The notes beneath the pieces are model-generated. The model had not been told where the DNA came from, made no database searches, and saw only the letters and a program-made list of their open reading frames with translations. A program made the translations under genes and the position numbers. Below are positions 12,846 to 20,925 of a stretch of DNA of 28,787 nt, piece after piece. This DNA is from CAYWJT01 sp964458655 (GTDB taxonomy: Bacteria > Acidobacteriota > Aminicenantia > Aminicenantales > Saccharicenantaceae). Position 1 is the stretch's first letter. Every line of letters begins with the position of its first letter. The stretch is from the NCBI GenBank assembly GCA_964458655.1, contig CAYWJT010000034.1, forward strand, positions 1 to 28,787. The letters are read 5' to 3'.

Positions 12846-14993
12846 ATGAACGCGAAGAGAATGGCGGCGGCCGCCGGCGCGGCCATCCTGTTCATCGGCC
12901 TGGCCGCGGCGCCCGCCTGCCGGAAGACATCCCAGGGAGCCATGAAAATGCCTTACCCCCAGACGAAGAAAGTCGAGCAGGTCGACGATTACTTCGGGAC
13001 CAAGGTCGCCGACCCCTACCGCTGGCTGGAAGACGACAACTCCGAGGAGACCAAAGCCTGGGTCGAAGCCCAGAACAAAGTCACTTTCGGCTACCTGGAG
13101 GCGATACCGTTCCGTCCCTTGATAAAGGCCCGCTTGACCGAGATCTTCAACTACCCGCGCTATTCCTCGCCCTTCCGGGCCGGCGAGTACTACATTTTCT
13201 ACAAGAACGACGGCCTCCAGAACCAGTCCGTCTGCTACATCCAGAAGGGCCTCGACGGGACGCCCGAGGTCCTGTTCGACCCGAACGCGCTCTCGCCGGA
13301 CGGCACGGTCCGCCAGGGGATAATCAGCGTCTCGACCGACGACAGGCTCCTGGCCCTGAGCCGGGGAGAGGCGGGCTCCGACTGGTCGGAGATCCTGGTC
13401 ATGGACCTCGCCGCCAAGCAGATGCTGCCGGACCGCATCCGGTGGGTCAAGTTCAGCGGCGCGGCCTGGTACAAGGACGGCTTCTTCTACAGCGGCTACG
13501 ACAGGCCGGCGCCGGGCGACGAGCTCAAGGCCCGCAACGAGTACCAGAAGGTCTTCTACCACAAGCTCGGCGACCCCCAGGAGAAGGATACGCTCGTCTG
13601 GGAGGACAGGGAGCACCCGCTCCGCTACGTCGGCGCCGGCACGACCGAGGGCGAGGAATGGCTCATCCTCAGCCTTTCGGAAGGGACGAGCGGTTCGGAG
13701 GTCTGGGTCAAGGACCTGAGGAAGAAAAACGCGCCGCTGACGCTGCTCTTCAAGGGCTTCGAGTTCGACGCCTCGCCCCTCGAGGTCGTTAACGAAAAGT
13801 TCCTCGTCCACACCAACGCGGGCGCCCCGAACTTCCGGGTCGTGGCCATCGACCCGAAGGACCCGGCGCCTGAGAAGTGGGAGACGGTCATCCCCGAGAA
13901 GCCCGAGGTGCTGAGCGGGGCCGGCACGGCCGGCGGCTACCTCTTCTGCAGCTACCTCAAGGACGCCAACACGAAGGTCTTCCAGCACCGGCTTGACGGG
14001 ACGCCGGTGCGCGAGATCGAGCTCCCGACCCTGGGGACGGCCGGCGGCTTCGGCGGCAAGCGCGACGAGAAGGTCATGTTCTACACCTTCACCTCCTTCA
14101 CCTATCCGTCGACGATCTACAAGTTCGACCCGGCCACCGGCGCGTCAGAGGTCTTCCGCAAGCCCGAGGTCAAGTTCGACCCCTCGGCCTACGAGACCAA
14201 GCAGGTCTTTTACCAGAGCAAGGACGGGACGAAGGTCCCGATGTTCATCGTCCACAAGAAGGGCCTCAAGCTCGACGGCCGGAACCCGACCTTCCTCTAC
14301 GGCTACGGCGGGTTCAACATCAGCCTGACGCCGAGCTTCAGCGTCGCCAACATCATCCTGCTCGAGAACGGCGGCGTCTACGCCCTGGCCAACCTCCGGG
14401 GCGGGGGCGAATACGGCGAAGCCTGGCACAAGGCCGGCATGCTCGACAAGAAGCAGAACGTCTTCGACGACTTCATCGCCGCGGCCGAGTACCTGATCAA
14501 GGAGCGCTACACCTCGACGCCGCGCCTGGCCATCGCCGGCGGCTCGAACGGCGGCCTGCTGGTCGGGGCGGCCATGACCCAGCGGCCCGACCTCTTCGGC
14601 GTGGCCTTCCCGGCCGTGGGCGTCATGGACATGCTGCGCTTCCACAAGTTCACGGTCGGATGGGGCTGGGTCGTCGAGTACGGCTCGAGCGACAAGGAGG
14701 AGCAGTTCCGCTACCTCCACGCCTATTCTCCGCTCCACAACATCAAACCGGGCGTCTGCTACCCGGCGACCATGGTCACGACGGCCGATCACGACGACCG
14801 GGTCGTGCCCGCCCACTCCTTCAAATTCGCGGCCACTCTGCAGGAGTGCCAGGCCTGCGACAAGCCCGTCCTTATCCGCATCGAGACCAGGTCGGGGCAC
14901 GGTTCGAGCAACCTGAGCAAGGCTATCGAGGACCTGACGGACCAGTGGTCCTTCATGTTCCACAACATGGGGGTCAAGCCGATCTATAAATAG
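12846..14993 (+). CDS. Secreted prolyl oligopeptidase (family S9A)
   Basis: Encodes 715 residues. The ATG at 12846 is chosen over the upstream TTG because AGGAGAGAGGAG precedes it and a signal peptide follows (residues 1-25, MAAAAGAAILFIGLAAAPAC). The Cys25 could be a lipid-attachment residue, though the lipobox (APAC) is weak. The beta-propeller N-terminal half starts with VDDYFGTKVADPYRWLED, a hallmark of the family. The alpha/beta hydrolase half has the catalytic serine in GGSNGG (Ser567), aspartate in ADHDDRVVP (Asp650-651) and histidine in SGHGSS (His685). The enzyme cuts short peptides after proline and would act in the periplasm or on the membrane. Its promoter is divergent from a TonB receptor that could import such peptides, and peptidases and amidohydrolases lie directly downstream on the other strand, so a peptide-catabolism role is likely. 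Confidence 0.95.
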   Translation: MNAKRMAAAAGAAILFIGLAAAPACRKTSQGAMKMPYPQTKKVEQVDDYFGTKVADPYRWLEDDNSEETKAWVEAQNKVTFGYLEAIPFRPLIKARLTEIFNYPRYSSPFRAGEYYIFYKNDGLQNQSVCYIQKGLDGTPEVLFDPNALSPDGTVRQGIISVSTDDRLLALSRGEAGSDWSEILVMDLAAKQMLPDRIRWVKFSGAAWYKDGFFYSGYDRPAPGDELKARNEYQKVFYHKLGDPQEKDTLVWEDREHPLRYVGAGTTEGEEWLILSLSEGTSGSEVWVKDLRKKNAPLTLLFKGFEFDASPLEVVNEKFLVHTNAGAPNFRVVAIDPKDPAPEKWETVIPEKPEVLSGAGTAGGYLFCSYLKDANTKVFQHRLDGTPVREIELPTLGTAGGFGGKRDEKVMFYTFTSFTYPSTIYKFDPATGASEVFRKPEVKFDPSAYETKQVFYQSKDGTKVPMFIVHKKGLKLDGRNPTFLYGYGGFNISLTPSFSVANIILLENGGVYALANLRGGGEYGEAWHKAGMLDKKQNVFDDFIAAAEYLIKERYTSTPRLAIAGGSNGGLLVGAAMTQRPDLFGVAFPAVGVMDMLRFHKFTVGWGWVVEYGSSDKEEQFRYLHAYSPLHNIKPGVCYPATMVTTADHDDRVVPAHSFKFAATLQECQACDKPVLIRIETRSGHGSSNLSKAIEDLTDQWSFMFHNMGVKPIYK

Positions 14994-14999
14994 GAAAAT

Positions 15000-15031
15000 A
15001 GGGACGGCCCCCGGCATCGGGGACCGTCCCT
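15000..15031. terminator. Bidirectional terminator between convergent genes
   Basis: AGGGACGG (15000-15007) pairs with CCGTCCCT (15024-15031); inside, CCCCG pairs with CGGGG around a GCAT loop, with one mismatch between. The + side is followed by CTCTTGATT and the - side by ATTTTCCTATTT. It ends the prolyl oligopeptidase transcript and the M20 peptidase operon. Confidence 0.75.
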
Positions 15032-15037
15032 CTTGAT

Positions 15038-16615
15038 TCAGCGGAGGCCCTGGGCCTTTTCCATCAGCGCGCGGTACTTGTCCATCAGTTCCTTGTTGAG
15101 GTCGTTCGGCGGCGTCGCTTCGGCCGGCAGGAAGGGCTTGTAGGGATGGGCCTTCGAGTACTCCTCGAACTCCTTCCGCAGCTTCGCCAGCTCGTCCGGC
15201 TTCGTCAAAAGGTCGATAGCCGTCGCGGCGATGGCCTTGGCCCCGGCGTTCAGCCCTTTCCAGGCCGTCGAGCCGTACCAGCAAGCCACATTTGACCAGT
15301 GGTGGCCGATGGCCCCCGGCGCCGCGCCCGGGAAGGTGATGGTCGCCGTGGGCGCGATGAGCGTCACGTCTCCGACGTCGGACGAGCCGCCGCCGACAAA
15401 ATCCCGCCCCGTTCGCGGCGCCTCGAGCGGGTCCACCTTGTCGGGCATTCCGGTCTCCTTGAGGCCGAGCTCCTTCTGGAGGGCCCGGGCGAAGGCCTGC
15501 TCCTCCTCGCTCCACGACGGCATGCCGACGAGCTCGATATTCCTCTGGCAGAGCTCGGCCATGGCCTTGTTGGCGTGGCGCTGGTGGATGGCGCTCAGGA
15601 CCCGGACCTCGGCCAGCTCTGTGCCGGAAGCCAGGGCTCCCGCCTTGGCGCAGTTGACGACCCTCTCGTACATCTCGGTGAGCCGCTCGTCGGTGTTCCG
15701 GACGTAGTACCAGACGCTGGCCCGGTCGGGGACGACGTTGGGGGCTTCGCCGCCCTCGAGGATGACGTAGTGCATTCTCTGCGTCAGGGACAGGTGCTCG
15801 CGGAGGTAGTTCGTCGCGACGTTCATGATCTCGACCGCGTCGAGGGCGCTTCGGCCGGCCCAGGGCGCCCCGGCCGAGTGGGCCGTGCGGCCCTTGAAGG
15901 TGAATATGGCCGAGTAGAGGGCGTTGCCGCTCACCCCGTAGTCGGTGCCGAACCCGGTCGAGCTGTGGTTGTCGATGACGGCGTCGACGCCCTCGAACAG
16001 CCCGGCCCGGATCATGTAGGGCCGGCTGACGACGATCTCCTCGGCCGGCGAGCCGAACATCTTGATCGTGCCCTTGAGGCCGTGGGCGGCCATGGCCTCC
16101 TTGAGGGCGATGGCCGCGGAGGCGGCCGCGACCCCCATGGCGTTGTGCCCGCAGCCGTGGCCCGGCGCCCCCTCGACGACCGGGTCCTTGACCGGTACGC
16201 GTCCCTTCTGCGACAGCATGGGCAGGGCGTCGAACTCCCCGAGGAGCCCGATGACGGGCTTTCCGGAGCCGTAGGTTGCGACGAACGCCGTGGGCATCCC
16301 GGCCACGCCCCGTTCAACGGTGAAGCCGGCCGCCTCGAGCGTGTCGGCCAGCAGCTTCGAGGAGCGGAACTCCTGGAGACCGAGCTCGGCGTAGCTCCAG
16401 ATCGCGTCTGAGATGCGGCCGAACCTCTCGACCGTTTCGGGCCTTCCGAGCCAATCCAGGACGAACCTTTTCTCTTTCGCGATCCTGGCCCTGGCCGCCT
16501 CCGAAGCGGCGCGGCCGGAGCCGTGGACGGCTGGCAGCGATATCAAGAGCGCCACCAATCCGAACAGGATCGATAATAACCTCGAGCTTTTCCGTCCGGA
16601 CTTTGCGTTATCCAT
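15038..16615 (-). CDS. Secreted M20 peptidase, AbgB-like (aminobenzoyl-glutamate/peptide amidohydrolase)
   Basis: Encodes 525 residues with a hydrophobic N-terminal signal (SRLLSILFGLVALLISLPAV, about 11-30). The M20 metallopeptidase core is seen in LGEFDALPMLSQ, GHGCGHNAMG (metal His and Cys/His region), GSPAEE, VIDNHSSTGFG and a lid domain with TFKGRTAHSAGAPWAGRSALDAVEIM. PGAIGHHWSNVACWYG and DVGDVTLIAPTATITFPG near the end are typical of AbgB-type enzymes, which cleave amide bonds of aminoacyl conjugates such as p-aminobenzoyl-glutamate. Export is unusual for the family, so a periplasmic dipeptidase or aminoacylase role is likely. GGGAGGT lies 5 nt before the ATG. It is the last gene of a unit with three amidohydrolases, separated by an 82-nt gap containing a strong hairpin. 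Confidence 0.9.
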   Translation of the reverse strand: MDNAKSGRKSSRLLSILFGLVALLISLPAVHGSGRAASEAARARIAKEKRFVLDWLGRPETVERFGRISDAIWSYAELGLQEFRSSKLLADTLEAAGFTVERGVAGMPTAFVATYGSGKPVIGLLGEFDALPMLSQKGRVPVKDPVVEGAPGHGCGHNAMGVAAASAAIALKEAMAAHGLKGTIKMFGSPAEEIVVSRPYMIRAGLFEGVDAVIDNHSSTGFGTDYGVSGNALYSAIFTFKGRTAHSAGAPWAGRSALDAVEIMNVATNYLREHLSLTQRMHYVILEGGEAPNVVPDRASVWYYVRNTDERLTEMYERVVNCAKAGALASGTELAEVRVLSAIHQRHANKAMAELCQRNIELVGMPSWSEEEQAFARALQKELGLKETGMPDKVDPLEAPRTGRDFVGGGSSDVGDVTLIAPTATITFPGAAPGAIGHHWSNVACWYGSTAWKGLNAGAKAIAATAIDLLTKPDELAKLRKEFEEYSKAHPYKPFLPAEATPPNDLNKELMDKYRALMEKAQGLR

Positions 16616-16639
16616 TGTTACCTCCCTTCATCCCTGTCC

Positions 16640-16692
16640 GGGCCGTGCCGAAGCGGGGAAGAGGCTCCCGCCGCTTTCGGGCGGCACGGCCC
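16640..16692 (-). other. Long intercistronic hairpin in the amidohydrolase operon
   Basis: GGGCCGTGCC (16640-16649) and GGCACGGCCC (16683-16692) form a perfect 10-bp stem; inside, AAGCGGG and CCCGC-CGCTT form a second stem with a bulge. No T tract follows. It sits between the last amidohydrolase and the M20 gene and may set their relative expression by stabilising or attenuating the message. Confidence 0.6.
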
Positions 16693-16697
16693 CGGGT

Positions 16698-18011
16698 TCA
16701 CTTGCCGCGTTTCTCGAATTTCTCGAGAAGCTCGGTGTACCTCGAGGACAGGTCGACCTTCTTTCCTTTTATGAAAACATGCTTGATGTTGGTCCTGAAC
16801 TCCAGGATGTCGTCGTCGGCCAGGACGATGTCCGCGGCCTTGCCTTTCTCTATGCTGCCAAGGAGGCCGTCAACCCCGAATATCCCGGCCGCGTTGACGG
16901 TCACAGCCCTGAGGGCCTCCTTGCGGTCTAGGCCGAAAGCCGCGGCCTTGGCCGCGTGATAGGGCAGGTCCTTGGCCGCGCTCGCGCTCGATGAGGAAAA
17001 GGCTATCTTGACGCCGGCCGCGGCGAGCAGCGCCGGGTTCCTGAACAGGGAATCATAGCCGTCCTCGAAAACAGGCGGCAGGTCGTAGAGAGAACCTATG
17101 ATCACGGGCACGCCGGCCTTGGCTATCTCGTCGGCCACCTTCCAGCCCTGCTCCGCTCCGTACAGGACGGCTTTGATGTTCTGCTCGCGGATGAAGGCCA
17201 GGACGGCTTTTATGTCCCGGTCGCTGTGGACCGAAATGACGGCCGGCATCTCGCCGCGAAGCAGCGGCAGGAGCGAGGTCGAGGTCTCGTCGAACTCCGG
17301 CAAACTGAGCCTGAGGTCGGCCCGGGCCGCGGCCAGCCTTTTTTCGTACAGCCGGGCGGCCTTGAAGAGCCCGGCCAGTTCTTCCAGGATCTTGGGCGTG
17401 TCCACGGCCTGCTGGCCGGCCCCAGGTCGCTGGAAGCCGCCGCGGCCGCCGCGTATCCCCGGCAGTTCGATGTGAAGCGCGGCCGGGTGTTTGACGGCCA
17501 TCTCGCGGTTGGTCCAGCCGTCCAGCCTTATCAGGCAGCTCTGGCCGGAGATGACGCCGCCCGACGGCGCGACCAGCGCGGCCGTGATGCCGTTCGAGCG
17601 AGCGATGGGGATGTGCATGGAATCGTAGCGCAGCGCCTCGAGGCTCCGCACCTGTGGGTTGAAGCGGCCGGTCTCCCGGTTGTCGACGGTGGCGGAAACG
17701 CCGCTTATCTCGACCAGACCGAGCGACGAATAGGCGTCGATCTGGCCCGGGTAGGCGATGAGCCCGGCGCCGTCGATGACCTCGGCCCCGGCAGGGGCAG
17801 CTGCGTCCGGTCCGACCGATTCTATCAGGCCGTCTTTGATCACGATAGTCCCGCGCGGGATGTCGTCGCTCGTGACGGGCACGATCTTGACGTTGCGGAT
17901 GACCGTAGTCTTCGCGCCTTGTTCTCCGGCGAAAATCCCGCCGGCCGGGCACAGGGCCAGGAACAACGCGACGCAGACGAAGAGAACTGCGACAGCGCGC
18001 GCGCCTTTCAT
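16698..18011 (-). CDS. Exported amidohydrolase-fold protein, metal ligands lost
   Basis: Encodes 437 residues with a signal peptide (RAVAVLFVCVALFLALCPAGG, about 5-25). The fold is recognised from VIRNVKIVPVTSDDIPRGTIVIKDGLIESVG, from VKIAFSSSSASAAKDLPYHAAKAAAFGLD, and from LGSIEKGKAADIVLADDD, all typical of imidazolonepropionase-like amidohydrolases (COG1228). The metal motif that should read PGxIDxHxH is YPGQIDAYSS (residues 87-96), and the second metal histidine region reads YGAEQGW. It therefore cannot bind metals in the usual way and is probably a pseudoenzyme partner of the intact paralog. GGGAGGT lies before the ATG, which overlaps the upstream gene stop by 4 nt. Low-complexity GIRGGRGGFQRPGAGQQ lies in a loop. 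Its own activity is doubtful. Confidence 0.8.
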   Translation of the reverse strand: MKGARAVAVLFVCVALFLALCPAGGIFAGEQGAKTTVIRNVKIVPVTSDDIPRGTIVIKDGLIESVGPDAAAPAGAEVIDGAGLIAYPGQIDAYSSLGLVEISGVSATVDNRETGRFNPQVRSLEALRYDSMHIPIARSNGITAALVAPSGGVISGQSCLIRLDGWTNREMAVKHPAALHIELPGIRGGRGGFQRPGAGQQAVDTPKILEELAGLFKAARLYEKRLAAARADLRLSLPEFDETSTSLLPLLRGEMPAVISVHSDRDIKAVLAFIREQNIKAVLYGAEQGWKVADEIAKAGVPVIIGSLYDLPPVFEDGYDSLFRNPALLAAAGVKIAFSSSSASAAKDLPYHAAKAAAFGLDRKEALRAVTVNAAGIFGVDGLLGSIEKGKAADIVLADDDILEFRTNIKHVFIKGKKVDLSSRYTELLEKFEKRGK

Positions 18012-19348
18012 CGGGCACCTCCCTCGTCGGCCGGAGAGCCGCCTTTGACCGTCTCCTTTTTCCGCTCCGAGCTCGCCGAGGCCCGGTCGAAATAGACCAG
18101 CCCCTCGATGATGGTCATTTCGCAGCGGGTGTAGGCGCTCATCGGGTGGCCGCTGAACACGGCGATGTCGGCCTGCTTGCCCGGCTCGAGGCTGCCGACG
18201 AACCTGTCCACGCCGAGCTGGATGGCCGGGTTGATGGTGATGAGCCTGAGAGCCTCGTCCTCGCTCAGGCCGCCGTATTTCATGGTCTTGGCGGCCTCGT
18301 TGAACAGGCGCCTGATGCGCTCGCCGCTGTCGGAGTTGATGGAGACGAGGACGCCCTTCTTGGCGCAGTAACCGGCGTTGTAGGCGATGCCCTCGGCCGC
18401 TTCCATCTTGTAGGCCCAACTGTCGGCGAAGACCGAGATACCGACGCCGGCCGCGGCCAGCTCGTCGGCGATCTTGTAGCCTTCCCAGATGTGCTCGAAG
18501 CACTGCAACTTGAACCCGAACTCGCGGGCGAGCTCCATGAACTCCAGCGTTTCCGTGGCTTGGTAGGAATGGCAGCGGGCCACGATCTTGCCCCGCAGCA
18601 AGTCGGCCAGCGTCTCGAGGCGCAGGTCCTTGCGCGGCGGCACCAGGTTGGTCGGCGGGTTCTTGGCGGCCATGAGCCTGTTGTAGCGGTCCCACTGCTC
18701 CATGTAGTTCCGGGCCTTCATCAGCTCGCGGCGGATGATGGCGTTGGCGCCCATCCTGGTCGCGGGGTAGCGCTGGGTCTGGCCCGGCTGCAGGACGCGG
18801 CCGGACTGCTTGACGTTCTCGCCCAGGGCGAACTTGAGCGTCGGCAGGGCCTCGCGCACCACCAGCTCCTGCGACGGTCGGCCCCATTTCAGCTTGATGA
18901 CGACGTTGGGCCCGCCGATGGGGTTGGCGCTTCCGTGCATGGTGTGGACCATGGTGACCCCGCCGCTCAGGGCGGTGAGTATGGAGGTGTCATCGGCGTT
19001 GATGACTGCGCCGACGTCCGCCTCAGGGGTGATGGCCTCGGAACCCTCGTTGGTGCCGGCCAGGGCGATATGCGTGTGGGAGTCGATGATGCCCGGTATG
19101 ACGTACTTGCCGCTGACGTCGACCACCTTGACGCCCGGCGGCGCGGTTATGCCCTCTCCGATCCTGTTAATGAGGCCGTTGAGGACGAGGATGTCGCCGC
19201 GCTCGATCCTGCCCTTGGTGACGGTCAGGATGGTGCCGTTCTTGAGCAGCAGGTCGCCGCCTTCGGCCAGGAGCGCGGACGGGACCGCCAGGAGCGCGAG
19301 CAGCAGGAGCAGGAACGTTGCGCTCGGTTTCATGGCTGCGCTGTTCAT
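18008..19348 (-). CDS. Exported amidohydrolase (imidazolonepropionase-like), complete metal site
   Basis: Encodes 446 residues. A signal peptide is visible (ATFLLLLLALLAVPSALLAE, residues 10-29). The metal ligands are in place: HxH at His91 and His93 (IIDSHTH), His260 (ARCHSY), His286 (EHIWEGY) and Asp340 (SINSDSG), plus the family signature MHGSANPIGG. This is the catalytically complete member of the three adjacent paralogs. Homologs hydrolyse cyclic or linear amide bonds, or Xaa-Pro and lactam-type substrates; the precise substrate cannot be read from the sequence. GAGGTGA precedes the ATG; an internal Met6 would shorten the signal peptide. It overlaps both neighbours by 4 nt, so all three are translated from one message and probably in similar amounts. 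Confidence 0.88.
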   Translation of the reverse strand: MNSAAMKPSATFLLLLLALLAVPSALLAEGGDLLLKNGTILTVTKGRIERGDILVLNGLINRIGEGITAPPGVKVVDVSGKYVIPGIIDSHTHIALAGTNEGSEAITPEADVGAVINADDTSILTALSGGVTMVHTMHGSANPIGGPNVVIKLKWGRPSQELVVREALPTLKFALGENVKQSGRVLQPGQTQRYPATRMGANAIIRRELMKARNYMEQWDRYNRLMAAKNPPTNLVPPRKDLRLETLADLLRGKIVARCHSYQATETLEFMELAREFGFKLQCFEHIWEGYKIADELAAAGVGISVFADSWAYKMEAAEGIAYNAGYCAKKGVLVSINSDSGERIRRLFNEAAKTMKYGGLSEDEALRLITINPAIQLGVDRFVGSLEPGKQADIAVFSGHPMSAYTRCEMTIIEGLVYFDRASASSERKKETVKGGSPADEGGAR

Positions 19349-20661
19349 TTTGTCACCTCGCTGTAGCTGAAGAGAGTCCCGTCGACGAAGACGGCCGCGA
19401 CGGTTGTCTTCTCGTCGAAAAGCCGTCCCTTGGTCAGGACGATGTTCGCCGTCTTCCCGGCTTCGAGAGAGCCAAGGCTGCGCTCGAGTCCGAGTATGCG
19501 GGCGGGCGTGATCGTCAGCGCCCGCAGGGCCTCGGCTTCGTCCAGGCCGGACTTGACCGCCGCCCGGAGGTTCCGGTGGAAGGCGATAGGGTCGGCCAGC
19601 CCGAAGGCCGTCAGCGCGAAGGGCAGCTTGAGCCTGGCCAGCTCCGCGGCGTTGGCCGGAAAGAGCTCGGCCTCAGCTTTTCTGCGCACTTCCTCTCCCT
19701 GGCTCCTGAAGACGCTCGAGGCGGGCGCCCTGAAGTCGAGGGAGACGAGCAGCGGCCTGGGGTTCTTTTTGAGCAGGTCGGCCGCCCGCCAGGCTTCCGT
19801 GGCCCCGGCCAGGATGCCGTTGAGTTTGAACTCCTGGATTATCTTAAGGGCCCGGCCGATGTCCTCCACGTTGTTGCACTGGAAGACGACCGGGCCGCGG
19901 CCGGAGGCGAACGGGACGAGCGCCTCGAGGAACGAGTTGTAACGCGGCCGCCTCATGCCCGTCGGGTTCTTCTGGTAGCGGGCTTTCCAGTCGGCATAGC
20001 GGAGGGCGTCGAGGAAGCTCTGTCGGATATGCGCGATCGTGCCCATCAGGCTCGACGGATAGCGGCCCCGTTCATTGGTGAAGTTAATGTGCAGGGCGAA
20101 GCCGTGGACGATGACCATCGGCTCGAGCTCGTCTCCGTTGAGGCTGAGGACCGAGCTCAGGCCCTGGAATATGCCCGCGGCGGGCGCGGCCAGGACCGTC
20201 GTCACGCCGGCCTTGCGCCAGGCTTCGGCGGTCTCCTTCTTCGGCTTGAGCAGGTTGAGGACGTCGAGCCCCGGCCCCGGTGGGAATTTCGGCTCTTCGG
20301 CCTGCTGCTCCACGACGGCCGTCTCCTGCCGGCCCTCAGCGGCCGCTTCCCGAGCCGGCAGTTCCAGGAACATGTTGCCGTGCGCCAAGATGAGGCCGGG
20401 ATAGGCGGTCAGGCCTTCGGCCTCGATGACCTCGGCGTCTTTCGGTATCGGCGTTCTATCCGCGGGCCCGACCGCCGCAATAAGGCCGTCGCGGACGATG
20501 ATGACGGCTTTTTCGATCGCCGGCCCGGAAACAGGGATGGCCGCGCAGTTGCGCACGGCGTAGACCCCCTGGTCCGGAGCGGCCGCAAGCACGGCGGCCG
20601 TGATGATGAGGAATGCCGCTGCGAAGAGCGCGCGCGGCGGCGCCTTTCTCGGATGCTTCAT
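19345..20661 (-). CDS. Exported amidohydrolase-fold protein, first gene of the operon, metal ligands lost
   Basis: Encodes 438 residues, with a signal peptide (RALFAAAFLIITAAVLAAA, about 10-28). AAGGAGG stands 3 nt before the ATG at 20661. The fold is clear from VIIVRDGLIAAVGPADR, from FALTAFGLADPIAFHRNLRAAV, and from LGSLEAGKTANIVLTKG, but the metal motif is YPGLILAHGN (87-96) instead of PGxIDxHxH: the acid is Leu, the first histidine stays, the second is Asn. Further ligands also changed (FQCNNVED; AGATEAW in place of EHxxEGY). It is probably a pseudoenzyme partner. An extra acidic segment (AREAAAEGRQETAVVEQQAE) follows the motif. The gene overlaps the intact amidohydrolase by 4 nt and starts the operon; a promoter lies about 110 bp upstream. 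Confidence 0.8.
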   Translation of the reverse strand: MKHPRKAPPRALFAAAFLIITAAVLAAAPDQGVYAVRNCAAIPVSGPAIEKAVIIVRDGLIAAVGPADRTPIPKDAEVIEAEGLTAYPGLILAHGNMFLELPAREAAAEGRQETAVVEQQAEEPKFPPGPGLDVLNLLKPKKETAEAWRKAGVTTVLAAPAAGIFQGLSSVLSLNGDELEPMVIVHGFALHINFTNERGRYPSSLMGTIAHIRQSFLDALRYADWKARYQKNPTGMRRPRYNSFLEALVPFASGRGPVVFQCNNVEDIGRALKIIQEFKLNGILAGATEAWRAADLLKKNPRPLLVSLDFRAPASSVFRSQGEEVRRKAEAELFPANAAELARLKLPFALTAFGLADPIAFHRNLRAAVKSGLDEAEALRALTITPARILGLERSLGSLEAGKTANIVLTKGRLFDEKTTVAAVFVDGTLFSYSEVTK

Positions 20662-20771
20662 GGGCCTCCTTTGTCCTTGCTGACCGGCCAACCCGGCTGA
20701 GCCCGGGACGCGGTTCCCTGCGACGAGCCGGCAAGCCAAGGCGCGTTCACCTGTAATATAAAATATGCGGG

Positions 20772-20800
20772 ATTTTATAACGGCCCGGGAGCCGCGGCAA
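20772..20800 (-). promoter_or_regulatory. Promoter of the amidohydrolase operon
   Basis: On the minus strand TTGCCG (20800-20795), 17 nt, TAAAAT (20777-20772; five of six to TATAAT), in an AT-rich island that also holds TATATT-like repeats. The leader would be about 105 nt. The hexosaminidase gene is divergent, so the gap 20662-20925 serves both; no clear promoter for the + direction was seen. Confidence 0.55.
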
Positions 20801-20925
20801 GCCCGTTCTTGCGTGCGGCCGGCCGGAAGGCTAAAATCTGCGGCAGAACCGTGGGCGGGCGCCTGGTCACCGGTCCGCGGGAACGCCCCGGCGGTATTTG
20901 CGCTCGGGCCAAAGGAGGCAGGCTC

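Noticed and set aside
20809..20925. Upstream ATG extending the hexosaminidase by 39 residues
   Set aside because: The extension is arginine-rich and would bury the signal peptide; the ATG at 20926 has AAAGGAGG upstream.
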